From the NCBI RefSeq assembly GCF_008728835.1, contig NZ_CP042582.1:2693001-2757000 (forward strand): 64,000 nt of DNA, read 5' to 3'. The position numbers were made by a program, and so were the translations under genes. Every line of letters starts with the position of its first letter. Within the stretch, counting starts at the first letter, position 1. The notes beneath the pieces are model-generated. The model ran no database searches and was not told where the DNA came from. It worked only from the letters and a program-made list of their open reading frames with translations. Below are positions 28,459 through 36,999 of this stretch, piece after piece. This DNA is from Hypericibacter adhaerens. GTDB lineage: Bacteria; Pseudomonadota; Alphaproteobacteria; Dongiales; Dongiaceae.

Positions 28459-28481
28459 GCGGGGCGGCGATGCCGCCCCGC
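28459..28481 (-). terminator. Hairpin between binding-protein and permease genes
   Basis: A perfect 10-bp stem GCGGGGCGGC-gat-GCCGCCCCGC begins 16 bp after the binding-protein stop codon. There is no T-run. In ABC operons such stems commonly protect or partly terminate the mRNA so that the binding protein is made in excess over the membrane parts; that role is inferred here. Confidence 0.6.
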
Positions 28482-28496
28482 TCCCTTCCTGCCGGA

Positions 28497-30227
28497 TCAA
28501 GCCGTCAACGACCACTCTTCGCAGAAGAGATAGTAGGTCGGATGGATCTGGAAGCCCTTCACCCGCTTGTCGAAGCCGGTGAAGACGGCGCGCCAGAGCG
28601 GCTGCACGATCGGGCCGTCCTCCTGCATGATCTTCTCGAGATCGGCCATCACCTTGCGGCGCTCCTCGACATCGAGGATGCCTTCGGCCTTGGTCAGGGT
28701 GCTGTCGAAATCCGGATTCGAGTAGAAGCTCTCGTTCCAGGGAACGTTCGAACGGTAGGCGAGCCCCAGCACCATCACGCCCAGCGGACGGTGAGTCCAG
28801 GTGGTGAAGGCGAAAGGCGCCGTCTCCTTGTTCCAGATCTCCCAATACTGGGACGAAGGCAGCACGTTGATCTTCACGCTGACGCCGATCTGCTTCCACA
28901 TCTCGGCCATGGCCTGAACGGCCTGCGGCTCCCAGTCGGGGTCCTTCTTGCAGAAGATATCGGTCTCGAAGCCGTTCGGCAGACCGGCATCGGCCAGGAG
29001 CTTCTTCGCGCCCTCGATATCCTGCTTCATGAAGTCGAGCTTGGCGTATTCCGGATGGATCGGGCAGACATGATGATGCTCGCCGGCCGAACCCAGGCCG
29101 AGGTGGGCCACCTGCAGCACCTTCTCCGTGTCGATGGCGAGGCGCATCGCCTTGCGCACTCTCGGATCCTTCCAGGTGTCGTGGATCGGCTGCATGCGGG
29201 CGACGGCGGTCTGGCCGGTCGAGACCTGGTAGAGGTTGATATGGTCCATCTTCTGGAGCGCCGCATATTGCGAGGTCGACGCTTCATAAAGACCGTGGAT
29301 CTGCTTGGAGGCGAGCGCCGAGACCGACGCGGCGGGATCGTCGCCCAGATCGATGAACTCGATGCTGTCGACGGCGGCCTTGTTGCCCCAGTAGCCGTCG
29401 CGCCGCTTCACCACCGCCTTCTTGCCCACCTCGATCTCGGTGCAGGTAAAGGCTCCGGTGCCGATGGAGTTGACGCCCCACTTGCCGTTCTCGCTCGGAT
29501 GCAGGATCAGCGCCGGGTAGTGGAACAGATGCTCCGGCACGGCGAGCTGCGCTTCCTTGCAGTTCAGGCGGATGGTGTAGTCGTCCACCTTCTCGATCGC
29601 GTTGTCGGCCCAGAGCTTGGTGCCCATCTTGGGATTGCCGGCATCATCCTTCTGGCCCGTGTCATAGTCGGTGAGCAGGTAGCCCTTCATCAGGCCCACC
29701 ACCGAGGAGCCGACGGTCTCGTCAAGCCAGTGCTTGAGGTTCCAGATCACGTCGTCGGCCTTGAGCTCGTCGCCGTTCGACCATTTGATCCCCTTCTTCA
29801 GGATCAGGGTCCAGGTCTTGAGGTCGGCGCTCGCCTCCCATTTCTCCAGGAGCCAGGGCCGCGTGACATTGTCCACGCCCGTGCGGGTCAGGTAGTCGTT
29901 GCACTGGCGGACGATGTTCGAGTCATAGACCCAGGAGAAGGTGGCCGGATTGTCCAGCGCCGGGACGCGCATCCCGACCCGGATGACGTTTTCGGCCGGT
30001 GCCGTGGCGGTCTGGGTGGTCGTGGCCGCCGTGCTCGTGCTCTCGCTCGAGGATTGCTGCTGCTCTTCCTTCTTCTCGTCGCAGCCCGCCAGGCCATAGG
30101 CGGCCGCGGCCGACAGGCCCAGCAATGTCGAGGTCCGCAGGAATTCCCGGCGATCGACCTTCCCGGCCTGCAGCTGCGTCAGCAGGGTCGGCAGGTACGG
30201 GTGGATTCTCTTCAGCTCGTCGGACAT
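28497..30227 (-). CDS. Peptide/amine ABC transporter substrate-binding lipoprotein
   Basis: A 576-residue family 5 (DppA/OppA-like) solute-binding protein. The N-terminus has a twin-arginine-like motif (DRREFLRTS, R26-R27) and a lipobox LAGC with C49, so it is probably an exported lipoprotein. A Gln/Ser/Thr/Ala-rich linker (~50-75) leads into the binding domain, with family marks such as VTRPWLLEKWEASADLKTWT, LKKGIKWSNGDELKADDVIW and VRKAMRLAID. The ATG at 30227 has GGGAGGGAGA upstream; the longer open frame lacks support. It is the first gene of the importer operon and diverges from the Nudix gene over about 350 bp. Confidence 0.93.
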   Translation of the reverse strand: MSDELKRIHPYLPTLLTQLQAGKVDRREFLRTSTLLGLSAAAAYGLAGCDEKKEEQQQSSSESTSTAATTTQTATAPAENVIRVGMRVPALDNPATFSWVYDSNIVRQCNDYLTRTGVDNVTRPWLLEKWEASADLKTWTLILKKGIKWSNGDELKADDVIWNLKHWLDETVGSSVVGLMKGYLLTDYDTGQKDDAGNPKMGTKLWADNAIEKVDDYTIRLNCKEAQLAVPEHLFHYPALILHPSENGKWGVNSIGTGAFTCTEIEVGKKAVVKRRDGYWGNKAAVDSIEFIDLGDDPAASVSALASKQIHGLYEASTSQYAALQKMDHINLYQVSTGQTAVARMQPIHDTWKDPRVRKAMRLAIDTEKVLQVAHLGLGSAGEHHHVCPIHPEYAKLDFMKQDIEGAKKLLADAGLPNGFETDIFCKKDPDWEPQAVQAMAEMWKQIGVSVKINVLPSSQYWEIWNKETAPFAFTTWTHRPLGVMVLGLAYRSNVPWNESFYSNPDFDSTLTKAEGILDVEERRKVMADLEKIMQEDGPIVQPLWRAVFTGFDKRVKGFQIHPTYYLFCEEWSLTA

Positions 30228-30574
30228 GGTTCTCCCTCCCCGGAGTTGGCGTTCGCCCACCGCGATGCCGGCGTTCAGTCCTTGCCCCCTAGCAAGGCCG
30301 CGCCGGTGCTCATTAGTTGCCGGCAAGCAAACCACCCTTCCGGGCTATTGTCCAAAAGATTTCGGCCATAAGCGGAAGTTAAACAAGCATCCAGCGGACC
30401 AAGGCGAATCCGCACCGTCCGGCGCTGTCGCCGCGTCGGCGGACATGACGGAATGGCGGCGGCTGGCCGGCCCCATCGCGGTTTGATAGCGTCCGCCTCG
30501 CCGACCCCGTACGCTCGCCGCCGGCACGCCGCCGCCTTCCGATCTTCCTCCTTCACGAGACGGCCTCCACCGCC
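30228..30574. other. Divergent intergenic region, about 350 bp
   Basis: This region separates the binding-protein gene (minus) from the Nudix gene (plus) and should hold both promoters. The stretch around 30340-30390 is somewhat richer in A/T. I see no clear operator, riboswitch or small gene. Confidence 0.4.
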
Positions 30575-31180
30575 ATGACAGACGATGTCGAGATTCTCGA
30601 ACGTACCCCCGCTTATCGCGGCTATGGCCGCATCGACCGCTACCGCCTGCGGCATCGTCTGCATAACGGGGGTCTCAGTCCCGCGATCGATCGCGAGGTC
30701 TATGACCGCGGCCAGGTGACGGGCGTGCTTCCCTACGATCCGGTCAGGGACTGCGTCGTGCTGATCGAGCAGTTCCGGGTCGGTGCCTATCTGGCAGGCC
30801 ACCGCGCCTGGCAGACGGAGGCGGTCGCCGGGATCATCGACAAGGGCGAGACGCCGGAACAGGTCGCCCGCCGGGAGGCCCGGGAGGAAGCGAACCTGGA
30901 GATCCTCGATCTGGTGCCGATCTCCCGCTATGTGGTGAGCCCCGGTGCCATCACCGAAAGCGTGCAGCTCTTCATCGGACGGGTCGACAGCGACGGCGCC
31001 GGCGGCGTGCACGGCCTCGCGCACGAAGGCGAGGACATCAAGGTCACGGTTTCGCCGGTTTCGGCCCTGCCCGGCATGATCGAGGACGGACGCATCGGCA
31101 ACTCGCTCAGCATCATCGCCGTGCAGTGGCTGCTGCTGTACCGCGACAAGCTGCGGGAACGCTGGCAGAGCGGGCGTTGA
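30575..31180 (+). CDS. Nudix hydrolase, ADP-ribose pyrophosphatase-like
   Basis: A 201-residue NudF-like enzyme that probably hydrolyses ADP-ribose or related nucleoside diphosphate sugars. The Nudix box is GIIDKGETPEQVARREAREE followed by ANLEI. It fits G-x5-E-x7-R-E-x2-E-E, but the usual Gly after EEA is Asn. The N-terminal DYRHRL-like strand region and the substrate loop around VGAYLAGHRAWQTEAVAG match NudF. It is a single gene with no clear operon partner; the next gene starts 113 bp downstream. Confidence 0.9.
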   Translation: MTDDVEILERTPAYRGYGRIDRYRLRHRLHNGGLSPAIDREVYDRGQVTGVLPYDPVRDCVVLIEQFRVGAYLAGHRAWQTEAVAGIIDKGETPEQVARREAREEANLEILDLVPISRYVVSPGAITESVQLFIGRVDSDGAGGVHGLAHEGEDIKVTVSPVSALPGMIEDGRIGNSLSIIAVQWLLLYRDKLRERWQSGR

Positions 31181-31293
31181 ATCGGCCCATACCCCCAATG
31201 GGGTAGTGGCTGCGGCAGACTCTTGCGCCCATAATCCTCACCGGGGACATGACAAGGTCTCCAGAAAATAATCCTGGCATGGGAGACGAGATC

Positions 31294-32430
31294 ATGGAGC
31301 GCCTCAAACTGTTCGACCGGATCGCGCAAGGCAAGGCGTCGCGGCGCGACATCACCAAGGCGCTGGGTCTCGCGGGCCTCGCCGCCGTCACCTCGCCGCT
31401 CCTGCCGCGCGCGGCCCGCGCCGGCGACGAGCTGACTTACTTCACCTGGAACGGCTACAACATTCCCGAATTCCACCCGGGCTATATCGAGAAGCACGGG
31501 TCCTCGCCCAACATGGTCGTGTTCGGCGAGGACGAGGAAGCGCTGACCAAGGCGCGGGCCGGCTTCCGCGCCGACCTGGCGCATCCCTGCAAGGTCACGC
31601 TCGGCCGCTGGCGCGATGCGGGCCTGATCGAGCCCTTCGACATGTCGCGCATCCCCGCCTGGGCCGATCTCTGGGACGAGCTGAAGAACGCCGACGGCGT
31701 CACGACGGATGCCAGCAACAAGCATGGGGCCGGCACCTGGTACATCCCCTGGGAGTGGGGCAATGCCTCGGTCGTCTATCGCACCGACATCGCCACCGAA
31801 TACAACGGCAAGCCCAGCTGGGAGATCCTGTTCGACGAGAAATACAAGGGCCGGCTCGCCCAGTTCGATTCCGTCGACGGCGCGGTGCTGGTGGCGGGCC
31901 TCGTGGCCCATGCCAAGGACCCCTTCAACATGACCGACGAGGAGTTCAAGAAGGCGCGCGAGCTCCTCACCAAGCAGCGCGACCTGCTGCGCTTCTGGTG
32001 GACCGACCAGACCACCGTCGAGCAGGGCATCACCTCGGGCGAGCTCGTGGCGGCCTATTGCTGGAACGATGCCGTGGTGCGGCTGAAGAAGGCGGGCGTG
32101 CCGGTCGAGTATATGAAGCCCAAGGAAGGCATCTTCACCTGGTTCTGCGGCCTGGTGAAATGCAAGAACGGCCCGGGCGACGTGAACGCCGCCTACGACC
32201 TCGTCAACGCCATGCTCGAGCCGCGCGTCGGCAAGTATCTGATCGAGAATTTCGGCTACGGCCATTCCAACAAGAAGAGCTTCGAGCAGGTCGATACCGC
32301 GACCCTCGACGGCCTCGGCATCCGCCAGCCGCAGGACCTCTTCAAGTCCGGCATCTTCTTCGCCGAGATGGACAACGACATCCGCCAGAAATACATCGCC
32401 ATGTTCGAGCAGGTGAAAGCCGGCGGGTGA
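31294..32430 (+). CDS. Orphan PotD-like ABC substrate-binding protein (spermidine/putrescine type)
   Basis: A 378-residue exported solute-binding protein. The N-terminus carries a Tat signal (SRRDITKALGLAGLAAVTSP, then AARA cleavage site). The mature part begins DELTYFTWNGYNIPEF, typical of PotD/family 1 proteins for polyamines and similar cations, with YIPWEWGNASVVYRTD and FCGLVKCKNGPGDVNAAYDLVNAML further on. The ATG at 31294 has GGGAG eight bases upstream; ATGs at 31279 and 31249 are alternatives. No permease or ATPase of the Pot type lies next to it, so its partners must be elsewhere. The amine theme fits the neighbouring island. Confidence 0.88.
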   Translation: MERLKLFDRIAQGKASRRDITKALGLAGLAAVTSPLLPRAARAGDELTYFTWNGYNIPEFHPGYIEKHGSSPNMVVFGEDEEALTKARAGFRADLAHPCKVTLGRWRDAGLIEPFDMSRIPAWADLWDELKNADGVTTDASNKHGAGTWYIPWEWGNASVVYRTDIATEYNGKPSWEILFDEKYKGRLAQFDSVDGAVLVAGLVAHAKDPFNMTDEEFKKARELLTKQRDLLRFWWTDQTTVEQGITSGELVAAYCWNDAVVRLKKAGVPVEYMKPKEGIFTWFCGLVKCKNGPGDVNAAYDLVNAMLEPRVGKYLIENFGYGHSNKKSFEQVDTATLDGLGIRQPQDLFKSGIFFAEMDNDIRQKYIAMFEQVKAGG

Positions 32431-32446
32431 GGTTTCTCGATCTGTC

Positions 32447-32536
32447 CCCTCTCCCGCTCGCGGGAGAGGGATAGGAGAGGGCTGATGGACCAAGCAGCCC
32501 CCTCCCTCGCCCTCCCCCGCAACGCGGGGGAGGGGG
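32447..32536. repeat. REP-like palindrome pair
   Basis: Hairpins CCCTCTCCCG-ctcg-CGGGAGAGGG (32447-32470) and CCTCCCCCGC-aac-GCGGGGGAGG (32511-32533), with the same spacer words as at 21 kb. It lies between the PotD-like gene and the M81 peptidase gene, ending just before that gene's start. Confidence 0.8.
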
Positions 32537-32549
32537 TAACATTCCACCC

Positions 32550-34040
32550 ATGAACCGTCTCGCGGTCGCGCGGCTCTGGCATGAGGGGAATTCCTTTTCC
32601 CCGGTCCCCACGCCCCTCGCCCGCTTCCGGGCCCGCGAATGGGTCGAAGGCGACGAGGCCCTCTCCTTCTATCGCGGCACTGCGACCGAGATGGGCGCGG
32701 CGGCGGCCTTCGCCGACGCCCGGACCGACTGGCAGGTCACAGTCCTGCTCTGCGCCGCGGCCCCGCCGGGCGGGCCCGTGCCGCATGACGACTATCTGAC
32801 CATCCGCGACCGCATCCTGGCCGGGCTCGCGCGGGGTCCCTGGGATGCCGTCTACCTCTCGCTGCACGGCGCCCTGGTCACGGACCGGGAGCCGGCACCC
32901 GAGCTCGATCTGCTGCGCCGGGTGCGGGCCGCGATCGGCCGCAGCCCGCTGGCCGTCAGCTACGACCTCCATGCCAATCTGGGCCCGGTGCATCTCGAGG
33001 CAAGCGACCTCGCCGCGGGCTACAAGACCTATCCCCATATCGACATGGCGGAGACGGCGGCGAAGCTGCTGGACGGGATGACGTCGCCGGCCACGGGCGC
33101 ATCGCGGCCCGACAAGGCCTTGGCCAAGGTCCCCTTCATCCTCCCCAGCTTCAACATGCGCACCACCGATGGCCCGATGGCGGAGATCGCGGCCGAGGCG
33201 CGGACTCTCGCCGCCCGGCCGGGACTGTTCGACATCTCGGTCTTCGGCGGTTTCGCCTATGGCGATACCCCTTTCGCCGGCCCCTCGGTCATGGTCCATG
33301 GCCGGACGGCCGCGGAGCCCGCCGACGCCATCGCCGACCGCCTGGCCCGTGCCCTGACGGCCCAGGCCGAGCGTTTCTACGTGACGCTGCCGACCGCGGC
33401 CGACGCGATCGCCACGGCGCTCGCGGAACCGGCAGGCACCGTGGCCTTGCTCGACCCGGCCGACAATCCGCTGTCGGGCGGGATCGGCGATACGCCCGGC
33501 CTGCTGCGTGCCCTTCTCGAGCGGAAGGCCGAAGGGAAGCCCGGCCGGGCGGTCCTGTTCGCCTTCTTCTGGGACCCCGGGCTCGTGGCGCAGGCTCACC
33601 GCGCCGGCATCGGCGCCCGCCTGCCCGTCCGCCTGGGGGCGCGGCTCACCGACCGCTTCGGCCCCGCGATCGAAGGGACGGCCCTGGTCAAGCGGCTCAC
33701 CGACGGTCGGTTCCGTAATCGCGGCCCCATGGAACATGGCCTTCCGGTGGCGCTGGGACCGACGGCCCTGCTCGAGATCGACGGCATCGAGGTGATCGTC
33801 ACCGACAGCTGCCAGACGCCGAACGACCCCGCTTATTTCGACCTCCATGGCGTCGACCTCGCCCGGGTCCGGCTTCTGGCGGTGAAGGCCAAGAACCATT
33901 TCCGGGCCGCTTTCGCGCCGCTCTGCCGGCGCATCCTCGATGTCGACCTGCCCGGGCCCGCGGCGCTCGACCTGCGCCATCTCGACTTCCGCCATGCACC
34001 GGCAGGCTTGAGACGCAGCCGGCTTCCGGCGCAACCCTGA
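32550..34040 (+). CDS. M81 family metallopeptidase (MlrC/microcystinase C-like)
   Basis: A 496-residue protein of the M81 family, named for microcystin-degrading MlrC; most members act on unknown peptides. The N-terminal start RLAVARLWHEGNSFSP matches the family, and the metal-binding region is visible as SYDLHANLG with downstream YKTYPHIDMAETA and FNMRTTDGPM. The C-terminal domain (~290-490) has LLDPADNPLSGGIGDTPGLL and VKAKNHFRAAF, also typical. The ATG at 32550 directly follows the REP element and has only a weak ribosome-binding site (GGGGG). No other peptide-degrading gene adjoins it. Confidence 0.9.
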   Translation: MNRLAVARLWHEGNSFSPVPTPLARFRAREWVEGDEALSFYRGTATEMGAAAAFADARTDWQVTVLLCAAAPPGGPVPHDDYLTIRDRILAGLARGPWDAVYLSLHGALVTDREPAPELDLLRRVRAAIGRSPLAVSYDLHANLGPVHLEASDLAAGYKTYPHIDMAETAAKLLDGMTSPATGASRPDKALAKVPFILPSFNMRTTDGPMAEIAAEARTLAARPGLFDISVFGGFAYGDTPFAGPSVMVHGRTAAEPADAIADRLARALTAQAERFYVTLPTAADAIATALAEPAGTVALLDPADNPLSGGIGDTPGLLRALLERKAEGKPGRAVLFAFFWDPGLVAQAHRAGIGARLPVRLGARLTDRFGPAIEGTALVKRLTDGRFRNRGPMEHGLPVALGPTALLEIDGIEVIVTDSCQTPNDPAYFDLHGVDLARVRLLAVKAKNHFRAAFAPLCRRILDVDLPGPAALDLRHLDFRHAPAGLRRSRLPAQP

Positions 34041-34139
34041 CCCTCCCGCCAGCCGGCTTGATCCCGCGGTGCGGGGTTGGCTAGTCTCGCCGGGCAGTCT
34101 CATGAAGGCTGCGAATCCTCGAACAACCGTTTGATTCTC

Positions 34140-35141
34140 ATGGATATTCGGCGTGACTTCATCGATGCGGTCGGCAATACCCCGCTGATCCGCTTGCGCA
34201 AGGCCTCCGAGCTCACCGGCTGCGAGATTCTCGGCAAGGCCGAGTTCCTCAACCCGGGCGGATCGGTGAAGGATCGGGCGGCCCTCGCCATCGTTCAGGA
34301 CGCGGTCGCGCGCGGCGAGCTCAGGCCCGGCGGCGTCATCGTCGAAGGCACCGCCGGCAATACCGGGATCGGGCTGGCGCTTGTCGGCAATGCGCTGGGC
34401 TATCGCACGGTGATCGTGATCCCCGACACCCAGTCGCAGGAGAAGAAGGACATGCTGCGGCTGGCGGGCGCCGATCTGCGCGAAGTGCCGGCCGTCCCCT
34501 ACAAGAACCCCGACAACTATGTGCATGTGTCGGGGCGCCTTGCGGCGGCGCTGGCGGCGAAGGAGCCGAACGGCGCCATCTGGGCCAACCAGTTCGACAA
34601 CACCGCCAACCGCATGGGCCATTACCGCACCACCGGCCCCGAGATCTGGCGCCAGACCGACGGCAAGGTCGACGGTTTCGTCTGCGCGGTCGGCACCGGC
34701 GGCACGCTGGCCGGCGTGGCCATGGCGCTCAAGGAGCGCAATCCGAAGATCAAGATCGGCCTGGCCGATCCTCTGGGGGCCGCGCTCTATCACTACTACA
34801 AGCATGGCGAGCTCAAGGCGGAAGGCAGCTCGATCACCGAGGGCATCGGCCAGGGCCGCATCACCGAGAACCTGAAGGGCATCGGGATCGACGCGCCCTA
34901 CCAGATTCCCGACGAAGAGGCGCTCCCGATCATCTTCGACCTGATCAAGGAGGAAGGCCTCTGCCTCGGCGGTTCCAGCGGCATCAACATCGCCGGCGCC
35001 ATCCGCCTCGCGAAGGAGCTGGGCCCCGGCCATATCATCGTCACGGTGCTGGCCGATTTCGGCACGCGCTACCAGAGCAAGCTCTTCAATCCCGATTTCC
35101 TGCGCTCCAAGAACCTGCCCGTGCCCGCGTGGCTGGCGTAA
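34140..35141 (+). CDS. cysK: Cysteine synthase (O-acetylserine sulfhydrylase)
   Basis: A 333-residue PLP enzyme making cysteine from O-acetylserine and sulfide. The PLP lysine is K44 in NPGGSVKDRAA. The substrate loop TAGNTGIG, the phosphate-binding GTGGTLAG and the late SSGIN segment are all present. The ATG at 34140 begins MDIRRDFIDAVGNTPLIRL, the form common in alphaproteobacteria. No ribosome-binding site is apparent, and the longer frame to 34077 lacks an ATG. It is followed by a REP element, then AlaX and the sulfurtransferase gene, giving a small cluster concerned with cysteine and sulfur. Confidence 0.93.
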   Translation: MDIRRDFIDAVGNTPLIRLRKASELTGCEILGKAEFLNPGGSVKDRAALAIVQDAVARGELRPGGVIVEGTAGNTGIGLALVGNALGYRTVIVIPDTQSQEKKDMLRLAGADLREVPAVPYKNPDNYVHVSGRLAAALAAKEPNGAIWANQFDNTANRMGHYRTTGPEIWRQTDGKVDGFVCAVGTGGTLAGVAMALKERNPKIKIGLADPLGAALYHYYKHGELKAEGSSITEGIGQGRITENLKGIGIDAPYQIPDEEALPIIFDLIKEEGLCLGGSSGINIAGAIRLAKELGPGHIIVTVLADFGTRYQSKLFNPDFLRSKNLPVPAWLA

Positions 35142-35157
35142 GGCGGCTCGTTCTTGT

Positions 35158-35246
35158 CCCCTCTCCCGCTTGCGGGAGGGGCCAGGGAGAGGGCTGATGG
35201 ACCGAGCAACCCCTCCCTCACCCTCTCCCGCTTGCGGGAGAGGGGA
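35158..35246. repeat. REP-like palindrome pair
   Basis: Two hairpins based on CCCTCTCCCG-cttg-CGGGAGAGGG (about 35159-35182 with one change, and 35221-35244), with the GAGGGCTGATGGACC spacer shared with the 32.4-kb copy. The second is followed by ATTTT, so it could end the cysK transcript. Confidence 0.8.
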
Positions 35247-35267
35247 TTTTGGTAGGATGACATCACC

Positions 35268-35984
35268 ATGACCCAGCTCCTCTTCCGCGACGACGCCTAT
35301 ACGCAGCGCTGCACCGCGAAGGTGCTGGCCGCCGATGCCAACGGCATCGTCCTGGACCGGACCGTGTTCTATCCGATGGGCGGCGGCCAGCCGGGCGATA
35401 CCGGCCGCCTGCGGCTTGCGGACGGAAGGGAGATCGCGATCCTCGACACGGTCAAAGGAGCGGCACCCGACGAGGTGCTGCACAAGCCGGCACCCGACAG
35501 CCCGCTGCCCGCGGTCGGCAGCGAAGTCGAGGCGGTCATCGACTGGGAACGCCGCCACCGCCTGATGCGCATGCACACCACGCTCCACCTCCTCTGCGCC
35601 GTCGTGATCGGCGACGTCACCGGCGGCCAGGTCGGCGACGGCAAGGGACGGCTCGATTTCAACCTGCCGGAAGCGCCCGATCGCGCCACGATCGAGGCCG
35701 CGCTCAACAAGCTGATCGCCGAGGATCACCCGGTGCGGCCGCGCTGGATCACCGATGAGGAGCTGGCCGCCCGGCCCGAGCTGGTCCGCACCATGTCGGT
35801 CAAGCCGCCGAGCGGGCAAGGCCGGGTGCGTCTGCTCGAGATCGAGAGCGTGGATCTGCAGCCCTGCGGCGGCACCCATGTCGCCCGCACCGGCGAGATC
35901 GGCCCGATCTCGGTCGGCAAGATCGAGAACAAGGGCAAGCAGAACCGGCGGATCAATCTGGCTTTCGCAGGCGGTGCCGCATGA
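35268..35984 (+). CDS. Alanyl-tRNA editing protein AlaX
   Basis: A 238-residue free-standing editing domain that hydrolyses mischarged Ser- or Gly-tRNA(Ala). The zinc ligands are visible as H103-x3-H107 (MHTTLHLL) and C200-x3-H204 (CGGTH). The glycine-rich RTVFYPMGGGQPGDTG start and the ENKGKQNRRI end also match AlaX. Its stop overlaps the ATG of the sulfurtransferase gene by four bases, so the two are translationally coupled. Confidence 0.93.
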   Translation: MTQLLFRDDAYTQRCTAKVLAADANGIVLDRTVFYPMGGGQPGDTGRLRLADGREIAILDTVKGAAPDEVLHKPAPDSPLPAVGSEVEAVIDWERRHRLMRMHTTLHLLCAVVIGDVTGGQVGDGKGRLDFNLPEAPDRATIEAALNKLIAEDHPVRPRWITDEELAARPELVRTMSVKPPSGQGRVRLLEIESVDLQPCGGTHVARTGEIGPISVGKIENKGKQNRRINLAFAGGAA

Positions 35985-36835
35985 ACAGCTACGCCCATCC
36001 CGAGAGCCTGGTCTCGACCGCCTGGCTCGCCGAGCGACTGAACTCGCCCGACATCCGCGTGGTCGACGCCACCTACTATCTGCCGGTCCAGGGCAAGAAT
36101 GCGCGCGCCGAGTACGGGGCACGGCATATCCCGGGCGCCGTCTTCTTCGACATCGACGAGATCGCCGACACGTCGGTGCCGCTGCCGCATATGCTGCCCT
36201 CGCCCGAGAAGTTCTCGGCGCGCATGCGCAAGCTGGGCCTGGGCGACGGCAACAAGATCGTGGTCTATGACGCCCACGGCATGATGAGCGCCGCCCGCGT
36301 CTGGTGGACCTTCCGCGTCTTCGGCCATCGCGATGTCGCGGTGCTGGATGGCGGCCTGCCGAAATGGATCGCCGAGGGGCGGCCGGTCGAGGAAGACCTG
36401 CCGCACCCGCGCGAGCGCCACCTCACCGCCCGCTTCAACAATCTCATGGTGCGCGACAAGGAGCAGGTGCGGGCCAACATCGCGAGCAAGCGCGAGCAGC
36501 TCGTCGATGCGCGCAGCGCCGGGCGGTTCCAGGGCCAGGAATCCGAGCCCTGGCCCGGCCGCCGCTCGGGCCATATCCCCGGCAGCTTCAACGTTCCCTA
36601 TACCGACCTGCTCGACCCGGCGGCCAAGACCTTCCTGCCCGCCGACCGGATCCGCGCCCGCTTCCAGCAGGCCGGCGTCGATCTGGGCAAGCCGATCGTC
36701 TGCAGCTGCGGCTCCGGCATCACGGCCTGCGTGCTCGCCTTCGCGCTCCATCTGATCGGTGATGAGAACGTGGCGGTCTATGACGGATCCTGGAGCGAAT
36801 GGGGCCTGCCCGGCGACACGCCGGTCGAGCCGTAG
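35981..36835 (+). CDS. sseA: 3-mercaptopyruvate sulfurtransferase
   Basis: A 284-residue two-domain rhodanese. The inactive N-terminal domain is at ~1-150 and the catalytic domain at ~165-280, with C243 in VCSCGSGITA. CGSGITA rather than CRKGVTA points to 3-mercaptopyruvate rather than thiosulfate as sulfur donor. The linker and RRSGHIPGSFNVPY are typical. It starts within the last codons of AlaX. Together with CysK upstream it suggests cysteine turnover, though the REP element between them makes a common transcript uncertain. Confidence 0.93.
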   Translation: MNSYAHPESLVSTAWLAERLNSPDIRVVDATYYLPVQGKNARAEYGARHIPGAVFFDIDEIADTSVPLPHMLPSPEKFSARMRKLGLGDGNKIVVYDAHGMMSAARVWWTFRVFGHRDVAVLDGGLPKWIAEGRPVEEDLPHPRERHLTARFNNLMVRDKEQVRANIASKREQLVDARSAGRFQGQESEPWPGRRSGHIPGSFNVPYTDLLDPAAKTFLPADRIRARFQQAGVDLGKPIVCSCGSGITACVLAFALHLIGDENVAVYDGSWSEWGLPGDTPVEP

Positions 36836-36884
36836 ATATCGGGAAGTAATCCCCTCCCCCGCCTTTCCGTTGTACTGTCGTCGC

Positions 36885-36971
36885 CGGGCTTGATCCGGCG
36901 ATCCGGGGTCCAGGGCGCGTTGCATGCCAACGCCGCGCTCGAGGCAAAGATGGATCGCCGGATCAAGCCCG
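36885..36971. repeat. Inverted repeat, REP-like, 20-bp perfect arms
   Basis: The arm at 36885-36904 (CGGGCTTGATCCGGCGATCC) is repeated perfectly in inverse orientation at 36952-36971, with 47 bases between. A related CGGGCTCGACCCGGGGATCC copy continues to 36995. This is a distinct element family from the CCCTCTCCCG type and lies between sseA and the GNAT gene. Confidence 0.8.
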
Positions 36972-36999
36972 TCCTCGGGCTCGACCCGGGGATCCGGCT

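Noticed and set aside
32256-36122. 1,288-residue minus-strand open frame across the M81, CysK and AlaX genes
   Set aside because: It opposes three recognisable plus-strand genes and its product is low-complexity Arg/Gly/Ala/Asp without any family motif.
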